This document shows, piece by piece, positions 6,889 through 13,788 of a DNA stretch of 17,579 bases. The notes under the pieces were generated by a model. It was not told where the DNA came from. It made no database searches and was given only the letters and a program-made list of their open reading frames with translations. The DNA is taken from assembly GCA_041752455.1 (NCBI GenBank), contig JBGSWL010000040.1, forward strand, positions 1 to 17,579, read 5' to 3'. The stretch comes from JBGSWL01 sp041752455. GTDB taxonomy: Bacteria; Pseudomonadota; Alphaproteobacteria; Rhizobiales; Rhizobiaceae. The translations under genes and the position numbers were made by a program. The stretch's first letter is position 1; every line of letters starts with the position of its first letter.

Positions 6889-6906
6889 ATGACAGAAGTG
6901 TGACGT
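6889..6906 (-). promoter_or_regulatory. PHO-box-like PhoB site upstream of plcP-btaA-btaB
   Basis: Read on the minus strand the 18 bases are ACGTCAC-ACTT-CTGTCAT. These are two 7-base units on an 11-base period, matching about 13 of 18 positions of the E. coli consensus, with a perfect second half. Another GTC lies 11 bases further upstream. The site ends 23 bases before the first possible plcP start. A CATAAA element 17 bases downstream could be a -10, although the spacing is longer than the usual 10-11. In the opposite direction it is about 97 bases from the phnA-like gene, so it could also affect that gene. Confidence 0.6.
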
Positions 6907-7003
6907 GGACGGGACCCGTGGCGAGCCGACCCGCCGCGCCGGTTGCGTGCGCCGGTTCCGGCCTGTATCGCTGCCGCAGCTTCACGATCAGGACTACGGC
7001 ACC

Positions 7004-7324
7004 ATGAGTGACCCCGGCGACGACGACTATATCTATGACGAGGCAACCGGCGAATGGCTTTCCGCCGCCGAGATCAAGGCGCAGCAGGCAACTTCAGTCG
7101 GCGAAGGCGATGTGGTTGTCCGTGACAGCGTCGGCAACATCCTTGCCGACGGCGATCAGGTGACGCTGATCAAGGACCTCGAGGTCAAGGGCGCCGGCCA
7201 GACCCTGCGCCGCGGCACAGTGATCCGCTCGATCCGCCTGACCGGCGACGCGCAGGAAATCGACTGCAAGTTCGACGGCATCAAGGGCCTCGTCCTGCGC
7301 GCCGAGTTCGTCAAGAAGCGGTGA
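7004..7324 (+). CDS. PhnA/YjdM-domain protein lacking the zinc ribbon
   Basis: A 106-residue protein whose second half (about residues 40-104: VVVRDSVGNILADGD, LIKDLEVKGAGQTLRRGT, KFDGIKGLVL) is a clear PhnA domain. Despite the name, E. coli PhnA (YjdM) is not part of carbon-phosphorus lyase, and its cellular role is unsettled. The protein has only one cysteine, so the N-terminal four-cysteine zinc ribbon of YjdM is missing; an acidic segment with DDDYIYDEATGEW replaces it. The ATG at 7004 has AGGA 11 bases upstream. The gene diverges from plcP and converges with the DMGDH-like gene, with only 12 bases between the two stop codons. Confidence 0.82.
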   Translation: MSDPGDDDYIYDEATGEWLSAAEIKAQQATSVGEGDVVVRDSVGNILADGDQVTLIKDLEVKGAGQTLRRGTVIRSIRLTGDAQEIDCKFDGIKGLVLRAEFVKKR

Positions 7325-7340
7325 GGGGGCAAACCCTCAC
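7321..7340. terminator. Bidirectional hairpin containing both stop codons of convergent genes
   Basis: GTGAGGG (7321-7327) and CCCTCAC (7334-7340) form a perfect 7-base-pair stem with a 6-base loop. The TGA of the phnA-like gene (7322-7324) lies in one arm, and the TGA of the DMGDH-like gene (complement of 7337-7339) in the other. No T-tract follows on either side. It is the only structure available to separate these two convergent transcripts. Confidence 0.55.
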
Positions 7341-9889
7341 CCCCGCATGCGCTCGCCGGTCGGATCGAACAGTGGCTCGGCGTTGATCCGCGCCGGATAG
7401 CGCTGGCCGAGGATTTCCACTTCGAACAGGCCGTCGCTTTCGTCCGATGCAAGCGCTGCCGGCACGTAGCCCTGCGCCATCGATTTTTTCACATAGTGCG
7501 CATAGCCGCCGGACGTGACCCAGCCCACGACGCGCCAGCCGTCACGCACATTGCCGGTGTCCGGATTGGCCGGTGCCTGGTCGCCGGACGGCAGGTAGCG
7601 CTTCTGGCCATAGCCGTGGCCGTCCTCCACCGTGCCGAAGTCCGTCTCGGTCTTTGCCCAGATCGGCTCGTCGCCCATCACGTCGGCGGTACCCGCATCG
7701 ATCACGAAGGACACGCGGCGCAGGCGCGGGCCGTCGGCATGTTCCTTCGCCGCGGCCTCGCGGCCGATGAAGTCGTTCTTCGACAGTTTGATGAAGCGCT
7801 CCATCCCGCCTTCGTAAGGCCCGTAGATCGGCCGCAATTCGCGGAACCAGGTCGGGAAGTTCTTTTCAAGCCGCATGGAGAGCAGCGCCCGCATGCCGAA
7901 ATCGCGCAGGCCGTGCGCTTCGCCCGCCCCCTTGATTCCTTCATAGACGCGCCGCTGGTAAGCCGGCGCCATCCAGATCTCGTAGCCGAGATCACCGGCA
8001 TAGGTGATGCGGTTGACGATGCAGGGCGCACCCGCGACATCCATTTCCCGGCAATCCATGAAGCGGAACGCAGCATTCGACACATCCGCATCGACCAGTT
8101 GTTCGAGCACGGCACGGGAATTCGGACCGGCGATCGACAGGCCGACCATCGTCTGGTCGAAACGGTGAATCGCGACCGACCCGTCCTTGGGCAGGTGCTG
8201 CTCGAACCAGCGCATATGATAGCGCTGCGCAGAGGACGAGCCCCAGATCATGAAGCGGTCGGCGCCCATATTGGCGATGGTGAAGTCGCCGATCAGCTTG
8301 CCGCCTTCATTCAGCATCGGTGTCAGCACGATGCGGCCGGGTTTCGGCATGGTGTTGGTCATCAGGTGCGACAGGAAGGCTTCGGCCCCGGCGCCCTTGA
8401 CTTCGTATTTCGCGAAGTTGGCGATCTCGGTGACGCCGACCGCTTCGCGACAGGCTTTCACTTCGGCAGCGATGTGCTCGAAATCGTTGGAGCGATGGAA
8501 CGACAGCACGTCGTGCGCTTCCTCGGCCGATGGCGCAAACCACAGCGGCGTTTCCAGCCCCCACGAATCGCCCATCACCGCGTGGTTGTCGCGCACCATC
8601 ACGTCGTAGAGCGGTGTCGTCTGTGCCGGGCGCCCCGCCGGGCGCTCTTCGTTCGGGAAGCGGATCGAGAAGCGGTGCGAGTAGTTCTCGCGCACCTTGG
8701 CGTTGGTGTAGCGCAGGCTCGACCATTCGCCGAAGCGAGCCACATCCATGCCCCAGACATCGGCGCCCGGATCGCCGTGCACCATCCAGTTGGCAAGTGT
8801 CAGGCCGACGCCGCCGCCCTGGCTGAACCCGGCCATGACAGCGCATGCGCTCCAGTAATTTGTGAGGCCCGGCACCGGGCCGACCAGCGGGTTGCCGTCG
8901 GGCGCGAACGTGAATGGCCCGTTGATGATCTGCTTGATGCCGACCTTTTCCAGCGCCGGGAAATGGCGGAAGCCGATCTCCAGCGATGGCGCGAGGCGGT
9001 CGAGATCCGGCTGCAGCAGTTCATGGCCGAAGTTCCAAGGCGTGTTGACCGGCGACCACGGCACGCAGGCCTTTTCATAGGTGCCGAGCAGCAGGCCGCG
9101 CCGCTCCTGCCTTGTGTAGATCTCGCCCTTGAAGTCGATGATGTGGCAGAACTCGCGGCCGGTCGATTGATTGTACTCGATGACCTCGGGCATGTCCTCG
9201 GTCAGCATGTACATGTGCTCCATGGCCAGCACGGGAAGTTCAAGACCGACCATGCGGCCGACTTCGCGCGCCCACAGGCCACCGCAGTTGACGACATGCT
9301 CGGCGCGCACGGTTCCCTGTTCGGTGACGACGTTCCAGGTGCCGTCGGTATCCTGCGTCAGTTCTATGACGCGGTTGCGCAGCACGATCTCGGCGCCCAG
9401 CATCTTGGCGGCTTTCGCGTAGGCGTGCGTCGTGCCGGACGGATCGAGATGGCCCTCGACCGGATCCCACAGCGCGCCGACGAATTTCGTCTCATCCATG
9501 ATCGGAAACATCGTCTTGGCTTCCGACGGCGTGACGAGTTCGGTTTCCATGCCGAGATAGCGGCCCTTGGCATGGGTGGCGCGCAGGAAGTCCATGCGCT
9601 CGGGCGTATCGGCCATCATGAAACCGCCGACCAGATGCAGCCCGCAGGACTGGCCGGTCAGCTCTTCGAGTTCCTTGTAAAGCGAGATCGTGTAGGCCTG
9701 CAGCTTGGCAACATTGGGATCGCCGTTCAGCGTGTGGAACCCGCCCGCCGCATGCCAGGTCGAGCCGGAGGTCAGTTCCGACCGCTCGATCAGCATGACA
9801 TCGGTCCAGCCAGCCTTGGCCAGGTGATAAAGCACCGAGCAGCCGACGACCCCGCCCCCGATGACGACAACGCGTGTATTGGTTTTCAT
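7337..9889 (-). CDS. Dimethylglycine/sarcosine dehydrogenase-like flavoprotein with GcvT-type folate domain
   Basis: An 850-residue two-domain enzyme that oxidatively removes an N-methyl group and can pass the one-carbon unit to tetrahydrofolate. The N-terminal FAD-dependent oxidoreductase domain (about 5-370) has the dinucleotide motif VIGGGVVGCS (9-18). It also has ELTSGSTWHAAGG (38-50), where His46 matches the histidine that binds FAD covalently in mammalian dimethylglycine dehydrogenase. The C-terminal half (about 430-845) has aminomethyltransferase signatures, including ITYAGDLGYEIW and SMRLEKNFPTW. Length and domain order fit DMGDH/SardH proteins. Whether the substrate is dimethylglycine, sarcosine or another N-methyl amine is not decidable. 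The start overlaps the stop of the preceding oxidoreductase gene by 4 bases (ATGA), so translation is coupled. Downstream lies the hairpin shared with the phnA-like gene. Confidence 0.85.
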   Translation of the reverse strand: MKTNTRVVVIGGGVVGCSVLYHLAKAGWTDVMLIERSELTSGSTWHAAGGFHTLNGDPNVAKLQAYTISLYKELEELTGQSCGLHLVGGFMMADTPERMDFLRATHAKGRYLGMETELVTPSEAKTMFPIMDETKFVGALWDPVEGHLDPSGTTHAYAKAAKMLGAEIVLRNRVIELTQDTDGTWNVVTEQGTVRAEHVVNCGGLWAREVGRMVGLELPVLAMEHMYMLTEDMPEVIEYNQSTGREFCHIIDFKGEIYTRQERRGLLLGTYEKACVPWSPVNTPWNFGHELLQPDLDRLAPSLEIGFRHFPALEKVGIKQIINGPFTFAPDGNPLVGPVPGLTNYWSACAVMAGFSQGGGVGLTLANWMVHGDPGADVWGMDVARFGEWSSLRYTNAKVRENYSHRFSIRFPNEERPAGRPAQTTPLYDVMVRDNHAVMGDSWGLETPLWFAPSAEEAHDVLSFHRSNDFEHIAAEVKACREAVGVTEIANFAKYEVKGAGAEAFLSHLMTNTMPKPGRIVLTPMLNEGGKLIGDFTIANMGADRFMIWGSSSAQRYHMRWFEQHLPKDGSVAIHRFDQTMVGLSIAGPNSRAVLEQLVDADVSNAAFRFMDCREMDVAGAPCIVNRITYAGDLGYEIWMAPAYQRRVYEGIKGAGEAHGLRDFGMRALLSMRLEKNFPTWFRELRPIYGPYEGGMERFIKLSKNDFIGREAAAKEHADGPRLRRVSFVIDAGTADVMGDEPIWAKTETDFGTVEDGHGYGQKRYLPSGDQAPANPDTGNVRDGWRVVGWVTSGGYAHYVKKSMAQGYVPAALASDESDGLFEVEILGQRYPARINAEPLFDPTGERMRG

Positions 9890-10998
9890 AGGGTCACTCC
9901 CGCACTTTCCCGATAGAGGCTGTCTGGCACGAGGACCAGTTTGCCCGGATATGTTTTTCCGACGAAATCAGCCTGCGCCTGCCGGATTTGCGACAACGGA
10001 TACACTTTCGAGACAACCGGCCTGATCGCCCCGGCCTCGATGCTCCGGACCAGGTTGGCAAACACATGAGGTGGCTGGTAGGTGCTTCCCGCAATGATCA
10101 GGTCCCGCAAATAGACGGTGCGCAGATCGATCTCGGCGATCGGACCGGCGATGGCACCCGCCGCGATGTACCGTCCCCCGCGCTTCAACGCTTCGATCAG
10201 GTCCGGCCACCGGTTCCCTGCAACGAGATCGACGACCACATCGAAATGCTGGACCGGAAGTGCCGCGTCGCGCAGCCATACCTCGTCTGCCCCGAGCCGC
10301 CGTACGAAATCATGCTTGTCGGCGGATGCCACGGCGACCACTTGCGCGCCGCGCATTTTTGCGAGCTGGACTGCCGCCGAACCGACACCGCCCGATGCGC
10401 CGGTCACAAGGACCCGTTCGCCAGCCGTCAGACTGATCCGGTCCAGCATGTTTTCGGCCGTGGATGCCGCACAGGGAAACGACGCAAGCTCTAAATCGTT
10501 CAGGTTTGAGGTCACCTTGTATGCCATGTCGGAAGCGGCGACCGCATAGTCGGCAAACCCGCCGTCCATGTCAGCGCCGAAGGTGACATAGTCCAGTCCC
10601 TCGGCCGAAGCCGGTCGCGGTTGCATCGCCGCCACAAGAACCCGCTCGCCAAGCCGCCGCTCCGGGACATTCGCGCCGGTTGCAACAATCACGCCGCATA
10701 AATCGGCACCCTGGATGCGCGGGAACCGGATGGCCGCGCCGCTCCAACTGGACTCTGCGGCAGCGCTCGCAGGCACGGCAGTCGTCATCGCGTCATCCGT
10801 GCTGCCGGTCACGGTTTTCGAATACCATCCGATCCTCGTGTTGATGTCGGTGTTGTTGACGGCGCAACCGCCCACACGGATCAGCACTTCGTCGGAACTT
10901 GGACGTGGTACCGGCCAATCGGCGTGGACTTCGAGCTTGTCCGGGCCGCCGTGCGCGGTCAGCACCACTGCCTGCATGTGGGTGGGCAAATCGGTCAT
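9886..10998 (-). CDS. Zinc-less MDR-family (quinone oxidoreductase-like) dehydrogenase
   Basis: A 370-residue medium-chain dehydrogenase/reductase. A GroES-like N-terminal domain (about 10-160) is followed by a Rossmann domain with VTGASGGVGSAAVQLAK (about 198-214), the NAD(P)H site. The catalytic zinc motif of alcohol dehydrogenases (GHE) is replaced by GADLCG (97-102). The protein therefore belongs with quinone-oxidoreductase/enoyl-reductase-like members and probably reduces or oxidises a carbonyl or alkene without zinc. A loop at about 60-90 rich in Ala, Ser and Thr is an insertion relative to short family members. Its ATG shares a base with the stop of the MttB-family gene (TGATG), and its own stop overlaps the next start. 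It is thus the middle gene of a tight operon, but its step in the pathway is unknown. Confidence 0.82.
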   Translation of the reverse strand: MTDLPTHMQAVVLTAHGGPDKLEVHADWPVPRPSSDEVLIRVGGCAVNNTDINTRIGWYSKTVTGSTDDAMTTAVPASAAAESSWSGAAIRFPRIQGADLCGVIVATGANVPERRLGERVLVAAMQPRPASAEGLDYVTFGADMDGGFADYAVAASDMAYKVTSNLNDLELASFPCAASTAENMLDRISLTAGERVLVTGASGGVGSAAVQLAKMRGAQVVAVASADKHDFVRRLGADEVWLRDAALPVQHFDVVVDLVAGNRWPDLIEALKRGGRYIAAGAIAGPIAEIDLRTVYLRDLIIAGSTYQPPHVFANLVRSIEAGAIRPVVSKVYPLSQIRQAQADFVGKTYPGKLVLVPDSLYRESAGVTL

Positions 10999-12587
10999 CA
11001 GAAATCTGTCGGAGCTCCGCCTTCCTGTTTGCGGCGGGCAACGAAGTCGGCAAGTTCCTCGCGGATGGCTTCATCCATCGGCGGGGCCTCATATTCGGCA
11101 AGGATCAGCTTCCAGAGCCGGTTGGCGCGTTCGACGGTCTGCACCGACCCGCGATCCTGCCAGTTCTCGAAATTCGACCAGTCGGACAGGAACGGCGCAT
11201 AGAACGCGGTCTCGTAGCGGTCCTGCGTGTGCTGGATACCGAAGAAATGGCCGTTCTGGCCAACTTCCTTGACGGCGTCGAAGGCCAACTCATCCGCATC
11301 CCATTTGACCGGGCGCATGTACCACATCATCTGCTGGATCTGCTCGCAGTCGATGATGAACTTTTCATAGGACGCGCACAGTCCGCCCTCCAGCCAGCCG
11401 GCCGCATGGTAAACCATGTTGGTGCCCGACGAGACGGCGGCCCACAGCGAATGGGTTGATTCCCACGTCGCCTGGTTGTCCGGTGCATTGGAGGCGCAGG
11501 TGTTCGATGAGCGCAGCGGAAGATTGTAGAACCGCGCCATCTGCCCGGTGATCTGCGTCGCGCGCATGTAGTCAGGTGTGCCGAACGCCGGCGCGCCGGT
11601 CTTCATGTCGACATTCGACGAGAATGTGCCGATGGCGCAGGCGCATCCCGGCTTGATCGTCTGGATCAGCGCGATCGCGCACAACGCTTCGGCGAGCGAC
11701 TGCGCCACGGTTCCCGCCAGCGTGATCGGGCTCATCGCACCGGCCAGCGTGAACGGAGTGACGACCGTCGGCTGGCCGCGCCGGGCAAGACGCATCAGCC
11801 CGTCGATCATCGGCCAATCGTGTTTAAGCGGCGAGGTCGAGTTGATGTTGGTGTACATGCGCGGCGTCGCATCGAATTCCTCGTGCGTGTAGCCTCCGGC
11901 GATGCGCACCATCTCCATCACGTCTTCGACACGCTCGGTGCCGAGCGAATAGGCGTGCACGACCTTGTCGGTCAGCGTCAGCTTGTCATAGAGGCAGTCG
12001 AGGTGGCGGATGGATGGATGCAGGTCCATCGGCTCGACCGGATAGCCGCCGGCGAAATGGATGCAGTTGAAATACTGCGTCAGCTTCAGGAAATCCTGAT
12101 AGGCAGCGCGTGTACCGGTCTTTCGCCCTTCATCGAGGTTCGAATAGTTCGGCGGCGAGGAAATGTTGCCGAAAATCATGTGCTTGCCGCCCATGTTGAT
12201 CTGCCGGTCCGGGTTGCGCGGCGTCAACGTGAACGAGGAAGGCGCCAGCGCCACCTTTTCCATTATGTAGTCGCGGCCGAAGCGGACGCGCGCGCCATCG
12301 CGGGTCTCCTGGTCGACCGTGCAGCCATTGGCGCGGAAAATCTCGACAGCTTCCAGATTGAGGAAAATGATGCCGATCTCTTCAAGGATCCGCATCGCCG
12401 TATCGTGGATGGCGAGCACACCTTCCGGCGGCAAGGGTTCGGTGGGTGCATCCGAATTGACCGGGATTTCCCACGGCATCTGGCGGATCGCCGCGCCACC
12501 GCGCCGGTCATTGCCCGTCCGGCCGCCGCCGCGACCGCTGCGCCGTGCGCGTGCCGGTTCCACCGGGTCTTCGATCGTCGCGTCCAT
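10998..12587 (-). CDS. MttB-family (non-pyrrolysine) trimethylamine methyltransferase homologue
   Basis: A 529-residue member of the MttB superfamily. These proteins move a methyl group from a quaternary or tertiary amine to a corrinoid protein. The classical trimethylamine enzyme has an in-frame amber codon for pyrrolysine; this frame has none, as in the MtgB-type proteins, of which some demethylate glycine betaine, proline betaine or carnitine. The barrel starts at about residue 50 (LPPEGVLAIHDTAMRILEEIG). A stretch at 12-31 is rich in Arg and Gly. Initiation at 12587 is supported by GGAGGG 6 bases upstream; an in-frame ATG at 12638 has no ribosome site. The gene is first in a coupled operon with the MDR and DMGDH-like genes. 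No corrinoid protein or reactivase is present in the window, so the methyl acceptor must be encoded elsewhere. Confidence 0.87.
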   Translation of the reverse strand: MDATIEDPVEPARARRSGRGGGRTGNDRRGGAAIRQMPWEIPVNSDAPTEPLPPEGVLAIHDTAMRILEEIGIIFLNLEAVEIFRANGCTVDQETRDGARVRFGRDYIMEKVALAPSSFTLTPRNPDRQINMGGKHMIFGNISSPPNYSNLDEGRKTGTRAAYQDFLKLTQYFNCIHFAGGYPVEPMDLHPSIRHLDCLYDKLTLTDKVVHAYSLGTERVEDVMEMVRIAGGYTHEEFDATPRMYTNINSTSPLKHDWPMIDGLMRLARRGQPTVVTPFTLAGAMSPITLAGTVAQSLAEALCAIALIQTIKPGCACAIGTFSSNVDMKTGAPAFGTPDYMRATQITGQMARFYNLPLRSSNTCASNAPDNQATWESTHSLWAAVSSGTNMVYHAAGWLEGGLCASYEKFIIDCEQIQQMMWYMRPVKWDADELAFDAVKEVGQNGHFFGIQHTQDRYETAFYAPFLSDWSNFENWQDRGSVQTVERANRLWKLILAEYEAPPMDEAIREELADFVARRKQEGGAPTDF

Positions 12588-12613
12588 GTGATGCCCTCCG
12601 CAGGCGCTGACTG

Positions 12614-12638
12614 TTGCCGCAGGCGGACGCGGCGGCAA
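12614..12638. repeat. Inverted repeat in the leader of the MttB-family gene
   Basis: TTGCCGC (12614-12620) and GCGGCAA (12632-12638) form a perfect 7-base-pair stem with an 11-base loop. It lies between the stop of the upstream SDR gene and the ribosome site of the MttB-family gene, 27-51 bases before the start codon. It may terminate the SDR transcript (no T-tract seen) or act as an operator or leader structure. Confidence 0.4.
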
Positions 12639-12688
12639 TCACAAGGCCGACCTTCAGAGCGTGCAATACGACATGCGCTGTCTGGTTC

Positions 12689-13714
12689 TCAAAGGCCCTT
12701 CAGTCGAACGACGCTTTCGGCTGCATCGCGCACGGCCTCGTCAAGCGGCCGGAACGCAATGCCGAGGACGTCCCGTGCGCGGCTGCTGTCGACCTCCTGG
12801 CGCACGCCGAGCATCGGCACGATGGTGCGGATCGCCGGGTCGAACAGGCCGAGCATCCGGATCATGAGGTCCGGCGCGACGCGTGTCGGGATCTTGCGGT
12901 CCGGGTTGGTGTCTTTCACGACGCGCGCGATGTCGGAAAACCAAAGGAAGCCCGCAACGCCGGCAAACCGTTTGCCCGCACTCTCCCCGATCCCGATGGC
13001 GCTTACATGCATGTCGGCAATGTCGCGTACATCGACGCAGGTGAAACCGAACCGGGGCAGCATCGGATCCTTGGCGCGCAGCAGCCGTTCGATGACGGCA
13101 AGCGACGTCCCGTAGTCTCCGTCCAGCGCCGGTCCGAGGACGAAACCCGGGTTGATGACGGTCAGTTTCATGTCGGGCGCCTCCCGGGCAACGAAGTCCC
13201 AGGCGGCTCTTTCGGCCAGTGTCTTTGATCGAGAATAGGGATTGACGTTCGGCGAGGTCGGGTCGGTCCAGTCATCTTCATTAAGCGGCCGGTCGGGATG
13301 ATTGCCTTCCATGATCGCGGCGACCGACGAGGTCAGCACCACGCGCTCTACCCCCGCCGTTCGTGCGGCACGCAGCGCCCGCAACGTGCCTTCGACCGCC
13401 GGCTTGATCACATCCTGTTCGTTCTTCGGCTGCACCAAGGGGAAAGGGGAGGCCGTATGCATCAGCACATCGATCCCGGCCATGGCCTCGACCCAACCGG
13501 CGTCATCGGTCAGGTCAAGTTCGACAAAGGACAGCCGTTCGCCGACCGATGCCTTGTCCTTGACGTGCGCCAAGACCGTGTCGTGCACCACGTCCGCCTT
13601 GTCGAGGGAACGGACCGACCCGCGCACCGCAAAACCCGCATCGAGCAGGCGCACGGCGATGTGCTTTGCGATGAAACCACTGATTCCGGTGAGAAGCACA
13701 GTCTGCACGGGCAT
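12689..13714 (-). CDS. Extended SDR reductase, dihydroflavonol-4-reductase-like (first paralogue)
   Basis: A 341-residue NAD(P)-dependent extended short-chain dehydrogenase, probably reducing an aldehyde or ketone in the cytoplasm. The nucleotide motif is TGISGFIAKH (residues 9-18), with Ala in place of the last usual Gly. That is a feature of the aldehyde-reductase/dihydroflavonol-reductase branch. The catalytic residues are Ser129/130 (LTSSV), Tyr160 and Lys164 (YSRSK). Other family marks are HTASPFPL, KPAVEGTL and NPGFVLGP. The ATG at 13714 has AGGAAGGAT directly upstream. It lies 74 bases after the AraC-type gene on the same strand. It is clearly related to the SDR gene at 15331-16377 (shared HIAVRLLDAG, KPAVEGTLR, VVINPGF-like and VDVRD..(D/E)MHV blocks). 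The substrate is unknown. Confidence 0.85.
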   Translation of the reverse strand: MPVQTVLLTGISGFIAKHIAVRLLDAGFAVRGSVRSLDKADVVHDTVLAHVKDKASVGERLSFVELDLTDDAGWVEAMAGIDVLMHTASPFPLVQPKNEQDVIKPAVEGTLRALRAARTAGVERVVLTSSVAAIMEGNHPDRPLNEDDWTDPTSPNVNPYSRSKTLAERAAWDFVAREAPDMKLTVINPGFVLGPALDGDYGTSLAVIERLLRAKDPMLPRFGFTCVDVRDIADMHVSAIGIGESAGKRFAGVAGFLWFSDIARVVKDTNPDRKIPTRVAPDLMIRMLGLFDPAIRTIVPMLGVRQEVDSSRARDVLGIAFRPLDEAVRDAAESVVRLKGL

Positions 13715-13742
13715 ATCCTTCCTGGCGCTGCAAAGATCAGCA

Positions 13743-13762
13743 GTCAATCTTGACGTTGTCAA
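13743..13762. promoter_or_regulatory. TTGAC/GTCAA repeat cluster in the SDR promoter region
   Basis: The palindrome TTGAC-GTT-GTCAA (13750-13762) is preceded by a third GTCAA copy at 13743-13747. On the minus strand TTGACA (complement of 13757-13762) is a perfect -35 hexamer, but no good -10 follows at 17 bases. The site sits between the AraC-type gene and the SDR gene, 29-48 bases before the SDR start. It may be an operator for the adjacent regulator; that is inference. Confidence 0.4.
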
Positions 13763-13788
13763 ATTGTACGCCCGCGATCCGCGTCGGA

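Noticed and set aside
5946..7007. Open frame of 353 codons on the plus strand opposite the plcP-like gene
   Set aside because: It is antisense to a phosphoesterase with all metal motifs and has no recognisable domain or start signal.
7496..9916. Open frame of 806 codons on the plus strand opposite the DMGDH-like gene
   Set aside because: It mirrors a GC-rich gene with strong codon bias; the translation is rich in His, Arg and Asp without any domain, and there is no ribosome site. The minus-strand protein has full family motifs.
10998..12587. Pyrrolysine-containing trimethylamine methyltransferase
   Set aside because: There is no in-frame TAG in the whole gene, so pyrrolysine is not encoded.
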